Source: a virus. From it: a DNA stretch of 38,171 bases. Below the pieces are notes generated by a model. The model worked only from the letters and a program-made list of their open reading frames with translations, was not told the origin of the DNA and did not search any database. The position numbers were made by a program, and so were the translations under genes. Shown here piece after piece: positions 1-8,600 of this stretch. The stretch covers positions 1 through 38,171 of the IMG/VR virus record IMGVR_UViG_3300007517_000168. The stretch is one strand, 5' to 3'. Positions within the stretch are counted from its first letter, which is position 1. The number at the start of each line of letters is the position of its first letter.

Positions 1-107
1 CTTCCTCAGTCGGCTCAGATTTCTTAGATAGAATCACGTAGGGGCATTGCCTATCGTTGTTCTCAGCGCATTCTCAGAGGGCTTTTTTCGAGCAAAACAG
101 CTAAAAT

Positions 108-308
108 ATGAACATGAAGCACCAAGACCTTCTCGTTGCAGTTTCCCACGCTATCATTGCCCACGATGCCTCTTTGATGATGACCTTGACAAAACTCTTG
201 GGTCTATTGCCTGATCGGGACATCGTAAAACTCTGGAGCGAGGTTTCAGCTATACTGAAGCCACACGAAATCAACTGGTATAGGAACCACCTAAGCGACC
301 ATGCGTAA
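108..308 (+). CDS. Small hypothetical protein, 66 aa
   Basis: No family is recognised. The predicted protein is largely helical, with a hydrophobic first half and a Trp-containing C-terminal part. Its stop region overlaps the start of the next plus-strand gene by 8 bp, as translationally coupled phage genes do. This supports both being real. Two in-frame ATG codons lie two codons apart at the start, so the exact start is uncertain. No clear Shine-Dalgarno sequence is seen. The pair runs head-on into the leftward sigma-factor operon. Confidence 0.5.
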   Translation: MNMKHQDLLVAVSHAIIAHDASLMMTLTKLLGLLPDRDIVKLWSEVSAILKPHEINWYRNHLSDHA

Positions 309-498
309 ATACAAAGTAGAGATTGCTTGCACGTTTGACAGATTGTACGAAGTAGGGGAGATCATAGAGCTCCCCGATAGTTCAGCGAGTTCCTTGGCTT
401 CCTTTGGTTGCTTGTCTGAACTTGACGCTGATACCAAGAAGCTCGACTCTAAGGGCAAGAAGATCGAACTGACCACGACTAAGCCAACTGTCGATTGA
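301..498 (+). CDS. Small hypothetical protein, 65 aa, SH3-like phage accessory type
   Basis: The first ~40 residues follow a pattern common in small phage structural or accessory proteins: a basic beta-strand start, a YEVGEIIEL turn, then an alanine/serine helix before a hydrophobic strand. The last 25 residues are charged and low in complexity. The gene overlaps the preceding one by 8 bp. Its last 117 bp overlap the 3' end of the sigma-factor gene on the opposite strand. Function is not assigned; the fold comment is inference from residue pattern. Confidence 0.5.
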   Translation: MRKYKVEIACTFDRLYEVGEIIELPDSSASSLASFGCLSELDADTKKLDSKGKKIELTTTKPTVD

Positions 499-1179
499 GG
501 AACCACTAGGTCTTTTAATCTCCAGTTCACCAAATTCGACCAGTTCTCCATTCTCGTAATAGAAGGAAGACTGGTCGATATTTTCTATCACCCCTGTCTT
601 CATTGCCCCACAGTTTTCCACGGCTTGAACGGCAAGGTCAATGTCTGCCACGTCAACTCCTAGAGCTTCGGCGGTCTTCTTCTTTGATCCACTAACCCTG
701 TCTGTTTTGATGGCTTTGAAATACAACTCATAGAAATTCCTAGGGACTTTGACGGCTTGCCCCTTATCCCTGATGTAGTGGAGAAGCCTGCCCTTGAGTT
801 GGTGGGTGGCAAAGGTGGAGAACTTAATACCTCTGTCTGGGTTGAATCTGTCAGCCGCTAAGGTCAATGCTAGAAAAGCCTGCTGCTCCATGTCGAGATA
901 AGGGAAAGGACAGAGGGGATGTTGAGCTACTTGGTGAGCCGCTTTCCTCCCCAGATTAAGATTATTGACAACCAAGGAATCCCTAGCCTTCTGAGTCAGC
1001 CTAGAAATTATCGGGGTCACACAGAAACTGGGACGATTGAAATGGCTGTGTTCATCCCAGTCTTTTGCCAAGGAAAGAAGGCTGTCCTTGAACTCATTGG
1101 GAATACGGATTACCGTAGTCGGTTGAGACTGCCATTGAGAATGGTGTCCCTTCAGGAGCTTGCTATTACGATTAGACAT
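382..1179 (-). CDS. Phage-encoded sigma-70-family factor without a recognisable region 4
   Basis: This 265-residue protein would direct RNA polymerase to specific promoters. Residues ~92-147 match sigma region 2: a DMEQQAFLALTLAADRF helix, then NPDRGIKFSTFA, an HYIRDKG element and a KVPRNF end, most like the SigB/SigF/SigG group. Residues ~149-205 could be region 3. A normal factor ends in a region-4 helix-turn-helix that reads the -35 box. The tail here (205-265) shows none, and other frames of the tail did not restore one. Residues ~20-45 form a short strand-helix segment (VIRIPNEF) of the type seen in RHH-like proteins. It is the last gene of a leftward operon with a kinase and two receivers, 34 nt after the receiver stop. 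The 3' end overlaps a plus-strand gene by 117 bp. Confidence 0.82.
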   Translation of the reverse strand: MSNRNSKLLKGHHSQWQSQPTTVIRIPNEFKDSLLSLAKDWDEHSHFNRPSFCVTPIISRLTQKARDSLVVNNLNLGRKAAHQVAQHPLCPFPYLDMEQQAFLALTLAADRFNPDRGIKFSTFATHQLKGRLLHYIRDKGQAVKVPRNFYELYFKAIKTDRVSGSKKKTAEALGVDVADIDLAVQAVENCGAMKTGVIENIDQSSFYYENGELVEFGELEIKRPSGSSIDSWLSRGQFDLLALRVELLGISVKFRQATKGSQGTR

Positions 1180-1213
1180 ACTAAGCCCGTCAAATGGTTG
1201 TTACAACCTCATC

Positions 1214-1816
1214 CTAGCCTATTACGCTTAATTTGTCTCGGACATACTGAAGCAACTTAATCAGCCCGTCTATCTGCAAAGTTACCAATAGGCTAAGGAA
1301 TCCGAGAATCCAAGGGTTCAATTTTAGCCACGAGATGAACTGGCTGATAGTCACTGAATTAACACTGAGATTCGTTGGCTTCTCATCGATCTGTTTTATC
1401 CTCTCCTTCAATTGCTTAAGAAGGGAAGCATTCTCTGCGATAGCTAACACGGTTGTAACATCCGGTGCAGAGCCTACTCCCGGCAAGATTAGTCCCTGAG
1501 TGCTGAGGTTGTACGGGAGGTCTCCATCGGTTCCTTGAGACTCATCGGGGAACATTGACATCGAGTAGATCACTGCGATGTTGTTGCCCACCTCCTTGAG
1601 CCTCATCCGCAGACTGGCGATGTTATGTTGGGGGTCAACTCCCGGCATCCTCAAGTCTAGGAAGACAAGCCAGATATCAGGGAAGTTGTCAATGGCGGTG
1701 TGGGCTTGTTCCATAGTCTCGCAACAAATGACGTGGCTAGACTTGGCTCTCTCGATTCTGTGGCTGAGAGCTTCTAGGTTGGAAGCAGTGTCATCAATGA
1801 TTAGTATAGAGGGCAT
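1214..1816 (-). CDS. Receiver-domain protein with C-terminal membrane segment
   Basis: Residues 1-125 form a CheY-like receiver. The acidic pair is D8/D9 and the predicted phospho-acceptor is D54, in a FLDLRMPG context. A helical linker follows at ~126-150. A strongly hydrophobic stretch at ~167-190 (WILGFLSLLVTLQ) looks like one transmembrane or membrane-associated helix, followed by an amphipathic end. There is no DNA-binding output domain. The start overlaps the end of the preceding response regulator by 16 bp, so translation is probably coupled. A receiver tied to the membrane next to a sigma gene could sequester or release a partner on phosphorylation; that role is inference. Confidence 0.75.
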   Translation of the reverse strand: MPSILIIDDTASNLEALSHRIERAKSSHVICCETMEQAHTAIDNFPDIWLVFLDLRMPGVDPQHNIASLRMRLKEVGNNIAVIYSMSMFPDESQGTDGDLPYNLSTQGLILPGVGSAPDVTTVLAIAENASLLKQLKERIKQIDEKPTNLSVNSVTISQFISWLKLNPWILGFLSLLVTLQIDGLIKLLQYVRDKLSVIG

Positions 1817-2208
1817 GGTAGTAGGGAGTGTTCGAGAAAATAAGAGAGGGTAGCTTTGAGTGATGTCTTTAGTTTCTTTACCCCTGATTTGTGGATGTAA
1901 GCGTTGGCTCCTAAGAGATAGGCTTTTGCCACGTCAGAGTTCTCACTGGAAGAGGACAAGACGATGATGGGTGTGTAGATGCCCGGACGGACCAACTCCA
2001 GTATTTCAAACCCGGTCATTAAGGGCAGGCTCAAGTCAAGGAGAATCAGATCAAATGGTCGCTCCCTGAGATTACGCCAAGCCTTCCTGCCATCGGTTAT
2101 GAATTCGGGATAGGCGACTATACCACTGGAAGCACTGAACTCTTCGATTATCCAGCGAATGATCGTCTGCATATTTGCGTCGTCTTCAATGACTAATACG
2201 TTTACCAT
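1801..2208 (-). CDS. Single-domain CheY-like response regulator
   Basis: The 135-residue protein is a stand-alone receiver domain. Acidic residues D9/D10, the phospho-acceptor D58 (in LLDLSLP), a serine switch position near S85 and the conserved K107 are all present. No output domain follows. It should take phosphate from the kinase encoded just upstream, whose 3' end it overlaps by 23 bp. It could act as a phosphate relay or bind another protein such as the sigma factor or the membrane receiver. The family assignment is secure; the partner is inferred from operon position. Confidence 0.88.
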   Translation of the reverse strand: MVNVLVIEDDANMQTIIRWIIEEFSASSGIVAYPEFITDGRKAWRNLRERPFDLILLDLSLPLMTGFEILELVRPGIYTPIIVLSSSSENSDVAKAYLLGANAYIHKSGVKKLKTSLKATLSYFLEHSLLPCPLY

Positions 2209-3136
2209 CTCTAGGAATCCTAACTATAATTTTAGTGCCTTCGCCTTCGATGCTTGAAACCGAGATGTCGCCACTGTGTTGTTGTACGACCCGCTTCGCT
2301 ATAGCTAGACCCAACCCTGACCCTGAATATTGATCTGTAGAATGCAACCTGTATCTAGGCTCAAAGACCCTCTCAATGAACTCTTCGGGAATCCCAATGC
2401 CATTATCCTCGACAGTCATTGTTACGTGGGGAATGTCGTAGATATCCTCGGTGGCAATGGTCGCCTTGACAATCGGAGAGTGCCCTTCATACTTTGGTTG
2501 GAACTTAATGGCATTGCCCAGTAGGTTCAGAGTTACTTGAGCTAATCGGGCTTTGTCTCCGATGACATACTGCCCATTGCCTTCAATGATTATCTTAGTG
2601 TTCTCAGGGATTGAGGGGGAGAGTCTTTCCACTGACAGGGTGACTAATTCACTAAGTACCACAGGTTGAGCCACTGTCCGACTTGCTCCGATTAGCAGGG
2701 AACTATGCTCAAGGAGTTCAATGAGATCAGTGATTGCCTTGCCTGTTTTCTGCTCCCAGCCAAGGCATTGTATTTCAGTGAAAAAGCTGATAGCGGTAAT
2801 ATGCGTCATAGCATCATGTCGGAGAACTGTTCTACTGAATTCCTCTTGGCTTAGTTTGTCCTCGATAATCTTTGAGATGTCAGTGTAAAGAAGGATAAGT
2901 TCCCCCTCTCCTTTCTTAACGAGGATTTGCCAATGAGTCCCATTGAGACATTGCTCCACTGTCATCTCAGGCTGGGACGAAGTAAGGCATCGATCAATCC
3001 AGCGTTCCTTGAATACTTCGCCGACTATGTAACCCAGTTCAAGGAACCGAGGACTTGCCATGACAACAATGGCATCATCGTTAATCACGGCACAAGGGAT
3101 AGGCAGAGTCGGAAATAGGGGTGAGTGTTTTGACAT
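2186..3136 (-). CDS. Soluble PAS-like sensor histidine kinase
   Basis: Residues ~10-90 look like a PAS-type sensor. The dimerisation/phosphotransfer helix carries the predicted phospho-histidine H107 (TVLRHDAMTH). An HATPase domain follows, with an N box (NLLGNAIKF, ~204-212), a G1 box (DNGIGIP, ~244-250) and a G2 box (GSGLGLAIAK, ~272-281). No transmembrane segment is present, so it should sense a cytoplasmic cue. The start has a GGGGAAAATA motif 15 nt upstream, shared with the virion genes, and the first copy of the ~195-bp repeat beyond it. It heads a four-gene operon: kinase, regulator, membrane receiver, sigma. The signal sensed is unknown. Confidence 0.9.
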   Translation of the reverse strand: MSKHSPLFPTLPIPCAVINDDAIVVMASPRFLELGYIVGEVFKERWIDRCLTSSQPEMTVEQCLNGTHWQILVKKGEGELILLYTDISKIIEDKLSQEEFSRTVLRHDAMTHITAISFFTEIQCLGWEQKTGKAITDLIELLEHSSLLIGASRTVAQPVVLSELVTLSVERLSPSIPENTKIIIEGNGQYVIGDKARLAQVTLNLLGNAIKFQPKYEGHSPIVKATIATEDIYDIPHVTMTVEDNGIGIPEEFIERVFEPRYRLHSTDQYSGSGLGLAIAKRVVQQHSGDISVSSIEGEGTKIIVRIPRDGKRISH

Positions 3137-3151
3137 TTGTTGTCTTTTTTC

Positions 3152-3161
3152 TATTTTCCCC
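3152..3161 (-). promoter_or_regulatory. GGGGAAAATA late-type motif upstream of the kinase-sigma operon
   Basis: On the minus strand GGGGAAAATA ends 15 nt before the kinase ATG. The companion TGGCTCTC lies about 40 nt further upstream, inside the edge of repeat copy 1. The same motif precedes eleven other genes here, most of them virion genes. It resembles the -10 element of SigF-type promoters (GGnrAnAnTR). Confidence 0.6.
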
Positions 3162-3203
3162 GAATGTTCATTTCAGGGAAAAGGCAGACCGGAATCGGAG
3201 TAG

Positions 3204-3396
3204 GAGAGCCAGTAATCGGACGAGAAAATGTAATCGGCAGCGAAATGGCTGAAGCCCTTGTTCAGTAAGGTCTAAGCCCGTCCACGAGAATCCCAAAACT
3301 ATACAGATAATAAGGCTTCTCATGGACGCTAATATAGAGGGTTTTATTAAGAAAGTCTCTCTAATAAATAAGCCCTTTTTATATACACTGGCTCTC
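3204..3396 (+). repeat. ~195-bp intergenic repeat, copy 1 (direct)
   Basis: Both ends are a perfect 10-bp inverted pair, GAGAGCCAGT and ACTGGCTCTC. Inside are two TAATCGG heptamers (3213-3237) and a long inverted repeat GTCCACGAGAA (3280-3290) with TTCTCATGGAC (3317-3327). Copies 2 and 3 at 13078-13276 and 27978-28175 share this order. The right end of this copy has diverged and overlaps the 3' end of the 64-aa gene at 3347-3541. No target-site duplication is seen, and flanking bases (GGAGTAG) are also shared with copy 3. Confidence 0.85.
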
Positions 3397-3541
3397 TAAT
3401 CTTGATCCATTCTTTATTAATTAATACTTCGGTTTGAAACGGGAATATTCCTCGTAGGTTATCCGGCTTGAAACCGGACAACCCTTCTCGATCAAGTAAT
3501 CGGTTCCTGTTTGAAACAGGAGTCGGTTTTGATTCTGACAC
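3347..3541 (-). CDS. Small hypothetical protein downstream of terminase, 64 aa
   Basis: The frame opens with GTG immediately after the TerL stop codon at 3545, so translation by read-on ribosomes is likely. The product is basic, with no recognised family. Its last ~16 codons lie inside repeat copy 1 (3204-3396). In copies 2 and 3 the equivalent sequence has a stop soon after the GAGAGCCAGTA end, so this extended C-terminus is specific to copy 1. It may be a genuine small gene or a chance frame. Confidence 0.4.
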   Translation of the reverse strand: MSESKPTPVSNRNRLLDREGLSGFKPDNLRGIFPFQTEVLINKEWIKIREPVYIKRAYLLERLS

Positions 3542-3544
3542 AGG

Positions 3545-4933
3545 TTAATAATGGTAAGTACCCACTCTTGCTCTAGGTGTCGCCGTGGTTAACTCTGCAA
3601 AGGCTCCCGTAGATGCGTCAACGGGATCAATGACTCCCATTGGAAATGAGTTAAGACAATCTAGGTATCTGTCGTTCCAGTTGGCTCTGACCAGCAAGAC
3701 ATTGCCACTCATTGATTCCCTAGCAAAGGGTCTCGCTCTGGTTACTTTGTCTCCCAAGGGTTTCACTGCCCCAACATCGTAACCACCGAGCAATATCTTG
3801 ATATGGGCTTCGTCTCGCTTCCCTGCTGAGCCACCCTCAAGTTCCCAGCGCACCTTAGTCCACTGCCCATCTCTGGCTGCCGTGTAGTGGAGAAGTTTAT
3901 CTCCTTCTGTCGGGCTGACCTGTTCCATGATCACATCGAGAACCCACCACTTGTTATCAACGAATCTCATCTTGACTCCAGCAGTGAAACAAGCCTTGGC
4001 ATTCACAGCCGCAGCCGTTGCCGCTAAGTCCCAGAATCTCACCGTCACACCACCTTCGGGAGCAGAATCAACGATAGGGAACCAAGTTCTGTTGAAGACA
4101 ATCCCTGCACCTCCCTGAGATGGGATACAGTCAAGCTCCTGTCCGGCTCCAGTCCCGTAGTATTCGTAAGTGGTTTTAATCCAGTCCTGCTCTATTTCGG
4201 CAGAGTAAGGTTTGCCAGAGACTTTCTGAATCTGCCTGAACAGTCCTTCGTCCACAGCAGCCAAGAAAGGTATCTCGTGATAGGAATAATTCTTCTTGCC
4301 TTCCTTGATTTCATTGACAAGCTCATAGAAGCGGCTCTCTACGCCGAAGTGGGTGGAAATGATACTCACCTGCCCTCCCCACATTAAGAGGGCTAGGGCG
4401 GCATCTATAAGCTCCTGTAGTGAATCATGGTGAGCAGCCTCGTCGATGATAACCCTGCCCTTCTTTCCTCGGAGGTTCGTTGGTCTCGAAGAAAGAGCCA
4501 CGATTTCATTGCCAGAGGACAATCTGATTCTGAAAGTAATAATATCCTTGTCTGCATCACGGACAACTGACTCATCCCATCGAGTCCCTATGACCTGCCA
4601 TCGCTTGATCCACCAGCCACAGTCAACAATGAACTGCCTTGCCATGTCCAAGTTGTAGCCAATGTAATACGTTGATTGCCCGTTACGACGCATTCCCTTA
4701 TTGACTGACTTTGCCGCTTCCGCCCATGACAACCCAATCCGCCTAGACTTCAGGCATACCTTCACTGGAGAATCGTCCTGACTCCATCTCTTCTGGTATG
4801 GGAGGAAAATCCCCTTCGATTCCGAGGTCTTCTCGCTCAATGTGGTCAGCGAACTCGTCGGAGACACCTCCATCGGAATCGCCTTCAGACTGGAGTTGCT
4901 TAGATGCGGAATGTGAAACAAGGTTGTATCCAT
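3545..4933 (-). CDS. terL: Terminase large subunit (Mu gp28-like packaging ATPase/nuclease)
   Basis: The protein is the motor that packages phage DNA into proheads and cuts it. A degenerate Walker A reads KSRRIGLSWAEA (~62-73). Walker B is VIIDEA (~161-166), followed by a coupling motif STHFG (~193-197). The C-terminal half starts its nuclease fold at FWDLAATAA (acidic residue D302). This set is typical of Mu-type terminases, and 462 residues is close to the family norm. The drawn start would overlap TerS by 190 bp. Conserved-looking sequence begins near residue 42 (IFLPYQKRW), so a later start (M21 at 4873 or a TTG near residue 32) is quite possible. Confidence 0.9.
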   Translation of the reverse strand: MDTTLFHIPHLSNSSLKAIPMEVSPTSSLTTLSEKTSESKGIFLPYQKRWSQDDSPVKVCLKSRRIGLSWAEAAKSVNKGMRRNGQSTYYIGYNLDMARQFIVDCGWWIKRWQVIGTRWDESVVRDADKDIITFRIRLSSGNEIVALSSRPTNLRGKKGRVIIDEAAHHDSLQELIDAALALLMWGGQVSIISTHFGVESRFYELVNEIKEGKKNYSYHEIPFLAAVDEGLFRQIQKVSGKPYSAEIEQDWIKTTYEYYGTGAGQELDCIPSQGGAGIVFNRTWFPIVDSAPEGGVTVRFWDLAATAAAVNAKACFTAGVKMRFVDNKWWVLDVIMEQVSPTEGDKLLHYTAARDGQWTKVRWELEGGSAGKRDEAHIKILLGGYDVGAVKPLGDKVTRARPFARESMSGNVLLVRANWNDRYLDCLNSFPMGVIDPVDASTGAFAELTTATPRARVGTYHY

Positions 4934-5453
4934 AAGCCTTTACCAAGAGAATAGCTCTGTTAATGTCGTAGTAATCCGCAGAGATAGCGGTGCGTTCTCC
5001 TTTGATTGCTAGGTCTGCAATCTTCATCCAGTCGAGCATTATCTTAGCCACTTTCCCTATCTCGTCGATATCCCCGTTATCTTGGAGTCCTTCGAGCTTG
5101 TCCTCCAACACCCCGATAATCTCGCTGGCAAACCCTCTCCCCCTAGCAAAGACTCCCTCGTGTTCCTTGAGTAGGGTATCCCACTTCTCAACCAAGGCAG
5201 CAGCATTCCCCGTTAATTCAATGCCTAGGGCTTGGTTAACTGTATCAGGGGCTATCAATGACGCTTCCTTGTAACCATCGGCAGAGGTGTCCCTGAACTT
5301 CTTAGCCTCAGCCCATTTATTGTCAGTTCTCCATCGAGACAACGTGCCTTCAGGGATGCCTATCTTTTTTGCGATGAGTGAGAGGCTGTTGTTCTCTTCA
5401 ACGAACAGACACCTAGCCCTCTCTTTTAGCCTATCGGATTTGTCTCTATTCAT
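4743..5453 (-). CDS. terS: Terminase small subunit (HTH DNA-recognition protein)
   Basis: The 236-residue protein has an N-terminal helix-turn-helix at ~19-45 (SLIAKKIGIPEGTLSRWR), as in terminase small subunits that bind the packaging site. The middle is helical, fitting an oligomerisation region, and the C-terminus is acidic. It lies directly upstream of the large subunit and overlaps it extensively. The ATG follows a short tandem ATTTTTATTC repeat (minus-strand leader) with no strong Shine-Dalgarno. A degenerate GGGGATAATA lies 60 nt upstream. Confidence 0.75.
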   Translation of the reverse strand: MNRDKSDRLKERARCLFVEENNSLSLIAKKIGIPEGTLSRWRTDNKWAEAKKFRDTSADGYKEASLIAPDTVNQALGIELTGNAAALVEKWDTLLKEHEGVFARGRGFASEIIGVLEDKLEGLQDNGDIDEIGKVAKIMLDWMKIADLAIKGERTAISADYYDINRAILLVKAYGYNLVSHSASKQLQSEGDSDGGVSDEFADHIEREDLGIEGDFPPIPEEMESGRFSSEGMPEV

Positions 5454-5693
5454 TTTTATTCATTTTTATTCAGTTGTCTGAATATTTTCGATTGCCATTC
5501 AGTTCGTTAATTCTATTATCCCCGAAACTCAATGACCTCTAGGCTTACGAAGAAATGAATATTATTCATCCTCTGATTCTCCCCGGACACAAAGAAAGCC
5601 TAAGAGTTCCCCTGAACAGTTAGACTTTCTTCTGGCTCTCCGATTATCTTGACACCCGAAGAGAAGAGAGCCAAGTAGAAAGAGGGAAGGATT
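5454..5693. promoter_or_regulatory. Intergenic region between CyRepA1 and TerS with paired octamers
   Basis: This 240-bp gap holds the late-motif octamer twice in inverted orientation: TGGCTCTC at 5633-5640 and GAGAGCCA at 5666-5673. They could form a stem around a 25-nt loop downstream of the CyRepA1 stop. Nearer TerS is GGGGATAATA (minus strand, 5514-5523), one base off the GGGGAANATA motif. It may hold the terminase promoter and the end of the replication transcript. No gene was seen in it. Confidence 0.4.
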
Positions 5694-8600
5694 TTAGATA
5701 GTAGGTATCGCCTCTAAGTACTGTACAAACTCATCAGAGATGATATCCTCAGAGACTTTCCAAGACCGCCCCTTGGCTAACGAGGAGAACCCGTTGCGAG
5801 TGATATCGAATACATTGAAGTCTCCGTACTTGTCAGGGTAAAGGAACACGTACTTCCCTCCCTGATAATCTAGGATGTCATAGATTTTCGGTGTCTCTCT
5901 GTCATCTACCTCTGTAATAGTCGGCACGGGCTGTCTCTCCTGTACTGCTACGTTTGTACCTTTAACTTCTTTCAACGGCTCCTGACCTTCGCTTACAGGG
6001 GCTGGCAAAGGAATATCCTTGAGTTCCATTCTCTCCTGCTCAACTACCACGTCGCCCTGAGCAAACTGAGAATTGACTTCCCGCTCCCATTCAGCCCTAG
6101 TTTTAGCATTAGCCGCTTCAACTGTCTTTGTATCTTTAACTTTAGGCACTGTAGATTCCTCTTTGATTTCTTCGTCCTTTCTGTACTTGGTTGCAATGGC
6201 AGCCATCTTAGTTGAGGTGATACTGAAGAGCAAGGCTAGAGAATCATGGGTGAGTCCCACCAAGTATCTTCGGTTATTCCCGTTACCTTGTGCGGCAAGT
6301 TTCGTTCCGACTGTCTTCAACAACTCAGAGAGAACACGCATCGGAGTCTTATTGTTAGCTTCGACACCTAGGATATTCTTGAGTCTAGCTCTGACAGGCT
6401 TGCTCTTTACCAAAGCAGCGAACTCTAGGAATAACTCATCGCCCTCAGAGATAATCCCTGAGCCAATGAATTTATCTAGTAGTAAATCCTTGCGGAGCTT
6501 GGTCTTGGCAAAGTTTCCTTCTAAGCAATCAACGATATGCTTCTGAGACTGTTCGTACCTACTTAGCCTAACCTTGGTGCGAATAGCCTCGTCTTCGATT
6601 CCTAGGAGTCTAGTCCGTGCTATCGAAGCTCCTCTTAGTTCCTTCTCTTTGGCTAAGAAATCTGCCAGATTTTCCACATCCCAGATGTAGGTCTTTTCCA
6701 GTCCGGGGAAAGCATTGAGGATTCCGAATCGTCTCAAGGAAGCTCGTTGTTCTTCGGTAAGAGACAAAGCAGAGTCAAGTTGTTCAGCTTCTCCTACGGT
6801 AATATCGGGAGCTTCAATGATTGCCAAAGCTGCTTCCTCGTGGTTATCTCTGCTGGCTCTTTGCATAAATTCAGAGAGGGCTGAGTCAGAGCAAGCATCT
6901 GTAACAGTCATATTGTATCCTTGGCTCTCTAGGGTTTGGCGGAGACACTTGCCAGTGTTCTTGTACTCGTAGTTTCTGGCGACAGAGATATCTGCATCGT
7001 AGCGTCCAAGACTCGATGCGTTGTACTCATTGAACTTCCGGGTGAGTAATTCAAGGGCTGAGGAAGAATCCATTCCTTCAGTGTCAGCTTTGATTAGTTG
7101 AATCTGGGCTTCTAGAATCTCCCCAACTTCGCCACCTATCGCCGACTTCCAGCTAACCGACTTAGTGCAGTACACAAAGAAGTTCTTAGCCGCTCTGTAT
7201 CTCCGTAACATCTGAGCCGCTAGGTTCGACTCAATGACTCCGTAGAAGCAGAAAAAGGCTGTCTCAACTTCCTTGTTCAAGAAGCTAACTCCAGACTGTA
7301 ACGCTGGAGTGTAAATAATTACATCGAAGAACTCTTCACCGCCAGAGGTCACATAGAACTGGTTAACCTTAGTGCTATTGTTCTCCCCAGTAATGGTTAA
7401 GACCTTGAACTTAGGATTCACTGACAATACCAGTTTGTGCAGTTTCTTCGCTGAGTTGAGCGAGTCAGTGCCGATGGGTACGGCTTCGGTAGGCGGTTTA
7501 GCGAGTAGGTAGTCTCGAATCTTGCGTTGGAAGCCAGAAGCAGCGTGACCGATATAAAGCTGGACTGAGCGTTCCTCATTCCCAGAAAATTGATTGTCCA
7601 TAGCGTGAAAACTCTCTCCACAGTCTCGAAGTTCCTTGAGTAGTCTCAAGTTAGTGTCGTTGAGGAAACCGTCTAAGGCGATAACAAATCCGGCTCCTTT
7701 CAATACTTCTGAATATACACCCATGACGCCAGTTCTCCTATCACGGAGAGTGGAAGATTTTACGAGGTGAGACTGGGTTCCCGTTACTTCATCTAAGATG
7801 ATTAAGGTTCTGGGGAGGATTGACTTCAGCTTGGCTGGGGACAGTCTCAGGAAAGAATCAACGCAGAGTACTAAGCCTCCGGGGACTCCTAAGAGGTCAT
7901 TGGTCACAACGTCGTGGATATGGGTTGCTCCGATGTCTTGGGCTAACTGGCGACCTAGTGCATTAGTGGATAGTGGAGCAACTACATAGTCGATAACTCC
8001 TGCTTCTTTAAGTAGGATGATCAGAGCCTTTAGGGAGTAGCTTTTGCCAGTGCCTAACCCTGAACGCAAAGCAACCAAAGTAATCAGTGAAGCTCTTAGG
8101 GATTCAAGGTTCTTGCTAGTCTCAGCAGAATTGTCTCCATTGTTGATGGCTTGACGGAGTTCCTTCATCTCAGTCAGGGGCTGAAGTACAGGGGCGATGT
8201 CACGGCTAAAATCAATGAATCCTTGGCTGTCGAATTCATGGGTAGGGGTAAACTTCGTCTTCAATTGCTGCCATAGTTCCCACTGCCTAGTTTCCGCAGG
8301 ATTCAGTGGTTGTGATTCTATGGAGCCGGATGACTTTTTTACGGGAGCCTCGCTAAACTCGACATTGATTACTTTCTTAGCCTTGTCTGTCTTCGAGGGC
8401 ATAGGGATTCTCTTCTTTGCAATTCTGGTTCTAGCTTCGTCAGAAGGTGCGTATTCCACTGCCATCTCTTTGTACTCTGAGGGTGTCAGCATTAGCAATT
8501 TAACGTCTAGAGATATCTCGTCAATATCTCCATCCTTCTTATCTAATTGTCCCCAGAATGCAACCTCAACTTTTAAGCCCAGTTCTTCTAACATGGCTAA

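Noticed and set aside
291-551. Minus-strand 86-aa frame overlapping the sigma tail as a lost region 4
   Set aside because: Its translation shows no helix-turn-helix pattern and it overlaps two better-supported genes.
3204-3396. The ~195-bp repeats as insertion sequences or plain MITEs
   Set aside because: They have inverted ends, but no target-site duplication was seen, flanking bases are shared between copies, and no transposase is present. Regulatory or structural repeats fit better, though a MITE origin is not excluded.
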